A DNA stretch of 21,147 bases from CAYVKM01 sp964452045 (GTDB lineage Bacteria; Calditrichota; Calditrichia; RBG-13-44-9). This document shows, one piece after another, positions 16,882 through 21,147 of this stretch. The notes under the pieces are model-generated. The model was not told the DNA's origin. It ran no database searches and worked only from the letters and a program-made list of their open reading frames with translations. The stretch is from positions 1 to 21,147 of the forward strand of contig CAYVKM010000068.1 in the NCBI GenBank assembly GCA_964452045.1, read 5' to 3'. Positions within the stretch are counted from its first letter, which is position 1; every line of letters starts with the position of its first letter. Both the position numbers and the translations under genes were made by a program.

Positions 16882-17241
16882 ATGAAGAATGACAAAATTG
16901 AAATCTGCAAAGAAACAGTTGTGAACTATGAAAAGGTGGAAGCGGTAAAGAAGGAACTCCCCTCCACCCGGGAAATTGCTGACCTGTCGGAAATCTTTAA
17001 GGTGCTGGGAGATCCGACCCGGCTGAAAATTGTCCTGGCTCTGGCTAAAGAGGAGCTTTGTGTCTGCGATCTGGCAACCCTGGTGAATCTGTCGGTTTCA
17101 GCCATCTCGCATCAGCTTCGTCTGTTAAGAAATCTGAGACTGGTCAAATATCGCAAATCGGGGAAGATGGTTTATTATCTGCTGGATGACGACCACATCG
17201 AAAGTATAATCAATCAGGCCCTGGTGCATATCCGGGAATAG
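16882..17241 (+). CDS. cadC: CadC-like metal-responsive ArsR/SmtB repressor
   Basis: This 119-aa winged-helix repressor matches Staphylococcus CadC with a constant offset of two residues. Cys9, Cys60 and Cys62 (ELCVCD) fit CadC Cys7, Cys58 and Cys60 of the alpha-3N site for Cd/Pb. Asp103, His105, His116 and Glu119 fit the alpha-5 Zn site (D-x-H-x10-H-x2-E). CadC Cys11 is replaced by Val13. The recognition helix region is LVNLSVSAISHQLRLLRNLRLV (about 67-88). An in-frame ATG at 16867 would add five residues but lies inside the operator. The offset match and the operator favour 16882. The upstream ribosome binding site is weak. In the absence of metal it should repress itself and cadA, which follows after 28 bp. 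Confidence 0.9.
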   Translation: MKNDKIEICKETVVNYEKVEAVKKELPSTREIADLSEIFKVLGDPTRLKIVLALAKEELCVCDLATLVNLSVSAISHQLRLLRNLRLVKYRKSGKMVYYLLDDDHIESIINQALVHIRE

Positions 17242-17269
17242 TTAATTACTGCAGAAAGTTGGCATCCCA

Positions 17270-19378
17270 ATGACTGATAAAATTTACCGGCAGAAAAATC
17301 TGGAAGTGGTCGGAATGGATTGCGCGGACTGCGCTCTGCATGTGGAGAAATCAGTAAACCAGGTTCAGGGCATCAAGCTGGCGCAGGTTAATTTCATCAG
17401 CGGCAACCTGAAGATCGAATATGACGATCAGCATACCAATCTGCAGGAAGTTGAAAAAGCGGTAAAATCCGCCGGTTACTCCCTCAAAAAACCAACCCGG
17501 AGTTTCTGGCAGAAAAACAAGCCGACTATCCTGACTGTTCTGTCCGGCATCTTTGGCCTGGCCGGTTCTATTGTCCACTTTTCACATACGTCGGAATATA
17601 TTTCCATTCCGCTTTTTGCCATTGCCATTTTAACCGGCGGATTTCCCATTGCTATCAAAGGCATCAAGGAGGCCAGGCACCTGACCCTGGGCATGGATTT
17701 CCTGATGAGCATCGCAGTAATCGGAGCGATGATAATCGGAGAATGGACCGAGGCCGCCTATGTGATATTTCTGTTTTCCCTGGCTGAACTGATCGAATCC
17801 TATTCGGTAAAGCGTGCCCGCAGATCCATTGAATCGCTGATGGAGCTGGCGCCTGATGTGGCACTGGTAAAGACCGATTCAGGCAATATGGAAAAACCGG
17901 CAGGCAGCGTTGCGGTCGGTAACGTTATCATCATTCGTCCCGGTGATCGAATTCCGCTGGATGGAGAAGTTCTTGCGGGAAGTTCCGCCGTAAACCAGGC
18001 GCCGATAACCGGAGAAAGCATTCCGGTGGATAAATCTCCAGGGGAGGAAGTATTTGCCGGTACGATAAACCAGCAAGGTGTGTTGGAAGTGCGGGTCACG
18101 AAAAGAATGCAGGATTCCATGCTGGCCCGGATCATCCGTTTGGTGGAAGAAGCCCAGGCCAGAAAGGCGCCTACCCAGCAATTCGTGGAAAAATTTTCCC
18201 GTTATTACACCCCGGCCATGGTGTCATTTGCCATCCTAGTGGCTGCAATACCGCCACTCTTATTCGGAGGGATTTTTACGGAGTGGTTTTACCGGGCCCT
18301 GGTATTACTGGTCATCTCCTGCCCTTGCGCACTGGTTATTTCCACCCCGGTGACCATCGTCAGCGGACTAACCAATGCTGCCCGCAATGGTATTCTGATA
18401 AAAGGTGGATCTTACCTGGAAAATTTTGACAAAATTAGAGTGCTGGCTTTTGATAAAACAGGTACCCTCACCACCGGAAAACCGGTAGTGCAGTCGATCC
18501 AAACCCTGAACCACCATTCGGTGGAGAAACTCCTGCAGATTGCAACCTCCCTGGAGGCCAACTCAGAACATCCTCTGGCCAAAGCAATTACTGATTATGC
18601 CACCAGACAGGGAATAACTCCCATACCGGTTGAGCAGTTCAGTGCCCTACCCGGTAAAGGTGCCAGAGGAGTGATAAACGGGGAATTGTGCTATATCGGA
18701 AACCATCGTCTGTTTGAAGAGGAAAAAATTTGTCAGAACGCAGTGCATGCAGAATTGGAGAAGCTTGAGAATAGATCCCACACCGCAGTCCTGGTCGGTA
18801 ATCCCAAAAATCTTCTCGGCTTGATTGCGATTGCCGATGAAGTCCGGGAAGCCGCATTCCCGGCCATCCAAAAATTAAAACAACTGGGTATCCGTAAAAC
18901 GGTAATGCTAACCGGAGACAATGCGGTTACCGCACGGGCAATTGCCGGACAAATCGGGATCGATAAATTTGAAGCAGAACTGTTACCGGATAATAAGGTT
19001 GAAGTAATCCAACAGCTCATGAAAAATCAGTCTTTGCTGGCAATGGTGGGGGATGGCATCAATGACGCCCCGGCACTGGCCTCGGCCACCATGGGAATTG
19101 CCATGGGGGTTTCCGGTAGTGATACCGCCATCGAGACTGCCGACATCGCCCTGATGGAAGACGATCTCTCCCGCATCGCCTATCTTAAGAAGCTCAGCCG
19201 CAAGACCGTGCGGATCATCAAACAGAATATTTTTATTGCGTTGTTTTTAAAAGCAATCTTTTTCGCTCTGGCCATCCCCGGTCTGGTGACCTTATGGATG
19301 GCGGTATTTGCCGACATGGGCGCCAGTCTTATTGTAATATTTAACGGGCTCCGGGCGTTAAAAACCAATTCAAATTAA
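17270..19378 (+). CDS. cadA: P1B-2-type Zn/Cd/Pb-exporting ATPase
   Basis: This 702-aa inner-membrane pump of the CadA/ZntA class is full length. It has one N-terminal heavy-metal-associated domain with GMDCADC (Cys18, Cys21), then membrane helices with two prominent pairs at about 90-180. The actuator motif is TGES (247-250) and the transmembrane metal site is CPC (351-353). Phosphorylation is at Asp395 (DKTGTLT), the nucleotide-domain His-Pro is at 434-435 (SEHPLA), and the hinge is GDGINDAP (594-601). Asp682 in the last helix (ADMGAS) is the conserved acidic ligand of the Zn/Cd/Pb subgroup and distinguishes it from Cu pumps. It uses ATP to drive divalent soft metals out of the cytoplasm. 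It is co-transcribed with cadC and ends tail to tail with arsM, 31 bp apart, with no obvious terminator hairpin between them. Confidence 0.96.
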   Translation: MTDKIYRQKNLEVVGMDCADCALHVEKSVNQVQGIKLAQVNFISGNLKIEYDDQHTNLQEVEKAVKSAGYSLKKPTRSFWQKNKPTILTVLSGIFGLAGSIVHFSHTSEYISIPLFAIAILTGGFPIAIKGIKEARHLTLGMDFLMSIAVIGAMIIGEWTEAAYVIFLFSLAELIESYSVKRARRSIESLMELAPDVALVKTDSGNMEKPAGSVAVGNVIIIRPGDRIPLDGEVLAGSSAVNQAPITGESIPVDKSPGEEVFAGTINQQGVLEVRVTKRMQDSMLARIIRLVEEAQARKAPTQQFVEKFSRYYTPAMVSFAILVAAIPPLLFGGIFTEWFYRALVLLVISCPCALVISTPVTIVSGLTNAARNGILIKGGSYLENFDKIRVLAFDKTGTLTTGKPVVQSIQTLNHHSVEKLLQIATSLEANSEHPLAKAITDYATRQGITPIPVEQFSALPGKGARGVINGELCYIGNHRLFEEEKICQNAVHAELEKLENRSHTAVLVGNPKNLLGLIAIADEVREAAFPAIQKLKQLGIRKTVMLTGDNAVTARAIAGQIGIDKFEAELLPDNKVEVIQQLMKNQSLLAMVGDGINDAPALASATMGIAMGVSGSDTAIETADIALMEDDLSRIAYLKKLSRKTVRIIKQNIFIALFLKAIFFALAIPGLVTLWMAVFADMGASLIVIFNGLRALKTNSN

Positions 19379-19409
19379 ATTTTAGTTTCCCATTTATCTA
19401 AGCCGATTT

Positions 19410-20234
19410 TTAACCAACCAGGGTAATACTAAATAATCCAAAATTTCCTGAGCGATACCGATTAATTTCATCCTTATTAAGATAGGATTCAAGCAAATCA
19501 TCCGGCAGATCAATCACTTTTTTCTTTTTGATCTCAATCTTCTCAAATCCCGCTTTTTGGACCGTGGCAAGATAATCTTCTTCCTTCAGGGCACCGGCCA
19601 CGCAACCGGCATAAAGTTCCGCCGATTCGCGTAACTTCTGGCTCATCTCCCCCTGGTATACCACATCCGAAATACAGAAATGGGCGTCAGGTTTCAGGAC
19701 CCGGTAGATTTCCCGGAAAGCTTTGTTCTTATCCGGCACCAGGTTTAAAACACAATTGCTGATCACCACGTCCACCCGGTCATTTTCAATCGGCAGATCC
19801 TCTATTTCTCCATAACGGAACTCAACGTTGGCATATCCCAGTTTCCGATTATTCTCCTCCGCTTTGGCAATCATCTCTTCGGTCATATCCACGCCGATTA
19901 CTTTCCCGGAATCACCCACCATTGCCCGCGCCACAAACACGTCGTTTCCGGCCCCACTGCCCAGGTCCAGCACCGCATCTCCCGCTTTAATGCCGGCATG
20001 TTCGGTGGGTAGACCACAACCCAGACCCAGATCTGCCTCAGCCACGTAGCCTTCCACCTGGCTGTAATCATCACTGAATACTGAGTAATCCACTTCGTCA
20101 GTTCCGCAGCAGGGTTTCTCCGTTTTGGTTTTCCCGGATCCGCAACAGGATTCGTCCTTTTTCTGACCGGTTTGTTCGGCGATTTTGCCATACTTCTCTT
20201 TTACGATCTTTTTAATCTCATCTGAAGTTTGCAT
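19410..20234 (-). CDS. arsM: Arsenite S-adenosylmethionine methyltransferase
   Basis: This 274-aa protein has the ArsM layout: N-terminal VKEKYGKIAEQ helix, a Cys-rich stretch, GLGCGLPTEHA, and a class I methyltransferase fold with SAM motif VLDLGSGAGND (88-98) and GVDMTEEMI. ISNCVLNLVPDK and YAGCVAGAL follow. Cys73, Cys161 and Cys211 correspond to the three As(III)-binding cysteines of characterised ArsM enzymes, and the last two are 50 residues apart as expected. It methylates arsenite stepwise to methylated species that may be volatilised or excreted. The N-terminus carries two Cys-Cys-Gly motifs (30-32 and 42-44) rather than one. AAAGGAG lies 8 nt before the ATG. It follows arsR by 26 bp, so an arsenic-inducible arsR-arsM operon is likely. 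Confidence 0.95.
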   Translation of the reverse strand: MQTSDEIKKIVKEKYGKIAEQTGQKKDESCCGSGKTKTEKPCCGTDEVDYSVFSDDYSQVEGYVAEADLGLGCGLPTEHAGIKAGDAVLDLGSGAGNDVFVARAMVGDSGKVIGVDMTEEMIAKAEENNRKLGYANVEFRYGEIEDLPIENDRVDVVISNCVLNLVPDKNKAFREIYRVLKPDAHFCISDVVYQGEMSQKLRESAELYAGCVAGALKEEDYLATVQKAGFEKIEIKKKKVIDLPDDLLESYLNKDEINRYRSGNFGLFSITLVG

Positions 20235-20260
20235 TATGAATCTCCTTTTAAGTTTGATTT

Positions 20261-20581
20261 TTAGTCACATTGACAGACGGTAGTAAAAAGGGACTGAAAT
20301 GCTTCCTTCGCCCTTTTTAATTTGTTATGGTCCAGGCAATAGCAGGTTTTGGGCCCTTCAATTTCACCCTGGATAAGTCCCACCCGTTTTAATTCCCGCA
20401 AATGCTGTGAAACGGTAGACTGGGCCAGGGGGAGTAAATCCACAATATCCCCACACATGCATACATTTTTATCAATCAGGATATTGAGGATTTTTATCCG
20501 GGCCGGGTGGGAAAGGGCCTTGGCCATACCCGCTAATTCAATTTCATCCGGGTTAAATAAACTTGATTTATTCTGTGCCAT
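20261..20581 (-). CDS. arsR: ArsR-family arsenic-responsive repressor with three Cys-x-Cys pairs
   Basis: ATG 20579-20581 gives 106 aa, with AAGGAAG 4 nt upstream. A longer frame from 20638 would run through the operator and is rejected. It is a winged-helix repressor with MAKALSHPARIKIL (19-32) and recognition helix LAQSTVSQHLRELKRVGLI (52-70). It has three Cys-x-Cys pairs: Cys41-Met-Cys43 in the helix before the recognition helix, Cys80-Tyr-Cys82 in the wing, and Cys103-Gln-Cys105 at the C-terminus. Known ArsR proteins bind As(III) with three cysteines placed differently in different lineages, so some of these six probably form the sensor. It likely represses itself and arsM. The neighbour points to arsenite, but another thiophilic ion cannot be excluded. 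Confidence 0.92.
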   Translation of the reverse strand: MAQNKSSLFNPDEIELAGMAKALSHPARIKILNILIDKNVCMCGDIVDLLPLAQSTVSQHLRELKRVGLIQGEIEGPKTCYCLDHNKLKRAKEAFQSLFTTVCQCD

Positions 20582-20601
20582 ATAACTTCCTTTCCATCGG
20601 T

Positions 20602-20619
20602 TATCGTAAATATACGATA
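20602..20619. promoter_or_regulatory. Probable ArsR operator
   Basis: TATCGTAAATATACGATA is an inverted repeat with 7-bp arms around a 4-base AATA centre. It lies 20 nt before the arsR ATG. Its half-site (ATCGTA) differs from the cadC operator, so the two regulators should not cross-bind. No clear -35/-10 pair was found around it. The only promoter-like text is TATATTTA on the minus strand within the palindrome, close to TAnnTTTG. Confidence 0.65.
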
Positions 20620-21034
20620 TAAATTTTAAAAGTTGCATACTTTTTTTATCCAGATACTAAAATTCAAATTTTTTGGTTGCTCGGAATTGGGAGGAGTAAG
20701 AAACTGGTAATTGTTTATTTAATAATTATTGGATTATGTCACGGAGGTCACAGAGTATTTACGGAGTCACACAGATTACTTTATATGTATTTATATTAAG
20801 TTACATCTCTGTGGTTCTCCGTAAACCCTCCCTTTCTCTCCGTGTTATTCAAATATTCAAAACTTACTTGGCCACTACTACCACTCACTACAGCTTTAAG
20901 ATTTAGTCGAAATTTGCCGGGCAATTAAAATTGTAACTGCCATTCTGAATATCCTGATTCAAATTTTTTCACCTTTTCAGGGAGATTTCCAAGATTGTAA
21001 TGGTTTAACCTAGTAACTTTTAGTAAGATCGATC
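20620..21034. other. Divergent intergenic region with long inverted repeat
   Basis: The spacer between arsR and the right-edge gene should hold both their promoters. Its main structure is the inverted repeat at 20740-20844. The remaining AT-rich sequence shows no open frame of note and no clear promoter. Confidence 0.4.
20740..20844. repeat. Long imperfect inverted repeat (CACGGAG...CTCCGTG)
   Basis: Outer arms CACGGAG (20740-20746) and CTCCGTG (20838-20844) are complementary. Inner arms TTTACGGAGTCACACAGAT (20758-20776) and ATCTCTGTGGTTCTCCGTAA (20805-20824) pair with a few mismatches around an AT-rich loop of about 28 bases. Between the outer and inner left arms lies GTCACAGAG, a partial direct copy of the inner arm. 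The element can fold into a long stem. This 'CACGGAG/CACAGAG' word is one I associate with dispersed intergenic repeats in environmental genomes. No transposase is attached. Confidence 0.6.
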
Positions 21035-21147
21035 ATGCCAAATTCTGACAAATTATTACGAAAATTCAACTCCAGCGAGACGCAAAAGGCCTACTCCAAG
21101 ATCGCCTGGTTTTATGATTTCTGGGGCTGGCTAACCGAATCGAAAGC
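21035..21147 (+). CDS. Probable class I SAM-dependent methyltransferase, N-terminus only
   Basis: ATG 21035-21037 opens a frame of 37 codons that runs off the right edge. The visible protein includes FNSSETQKAYSKIAWFYDFW, then GWLTESKA. The AYxKIAxFYDFWG segment is the usual opening of UbiE/COQ5-like class I methyltransferases, just before the SAM-binding motif. The SAM motif itself is outside the window, so the assignment rests on this opening alone. Only a weak ribosome binding site precedes the start. It is divergent from arsR and may belong to the metal/arsenic block, but that is inference from position. Confidence 0.6.
   Translation, partial: MPNSDKLLRKFNSSETQKAYSKIAWFYDFWGWLTESK

Noticed and set aside
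19379..19409. Possible bidirectional terminator between cadA and arsM
   Set aside because: The 31-bp gap has no inverted repeat. Termination must lie within the opposing genes or be factor-dependent.

Overview
The window looks like chromosomal DNA from an uncultured or environmental bacterium of the FCB superphylum. The clearest sign is that seven predicted secreted proteins end in the same roughly 83-residue type IX secretion (T9SS type A) sorting domain. Each carries a NYPNPFNP box, an LKIYN/D-LG core, an AG...W segment and a final K/R-M-(L/I/V)-x-(L/I/V)-K/R. That consensus is typical of the Calditrichota / KSB1 / Marinimicrobia / Ignavibacteriota side of the group. The phylum cannot be fixed from this sequence alone.

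Positions 1-4528 (minus strand) hold two separately spaced secreted-protein genes. One is a large protein cut by the left edge. The other is a gingipain-like C25 peptidase homologue in which both catalytic positions appear replaced (His to Ala, Cys to Ser). A single plus-strand DedA-family membrane protein gene follows (5002-5598).

Positions 5618-13887 (minus strand) hold five consecutive T9SS cargo genes. In order of transcription they are a parallel beta-helix protein, a seven-repeat WTxTYGG protein, a small lectin-like or orphan protein, a 13-repeat Ycf48/BNR-like protein and a seven-repeat FG-GAP/VCBS-like protein. Gaps are 24-107 bp, so one transcription unit is plausible, though a shared upstream element precedes the first two genes. 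After a 574-bp spacer with several inverted repeats comes a sixth cargo gene (14462-16672). It carries 14 Reg_prop repeats, the sensor fold of hybrid two-component systems, but no membrane or kinase part.

Positions 16849-20619 form a compact metal and arsenic response block. cadC-cadA runs rightward: a CadC-like repressor with both metal sites, preceded by an ArsR/SmtB-type operator, then a P1B-2 Zn/Cd/Pb-exporting ATPase. arsR-arsM runs leftward, tail to tail with cadA: an ArsR-family regulator with three Cys-x-Cys pairs and its own palindromic operator, then an arsenite S-adenosylmethionine methyltransferase. Together these export soft divalent metals and methylate arsenite. The right end has a long imperfect inverted repeat and the first 37 codons of another probable methyltransferase.

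No tRNA, rRNA, CRISPR array, transposase or integrase was seen. The points most worth follow-up are the pseudo-peptidase, the beta-propeller cargo cluster, the detached Reg_prop sensor and the triple-CxC ArsR.
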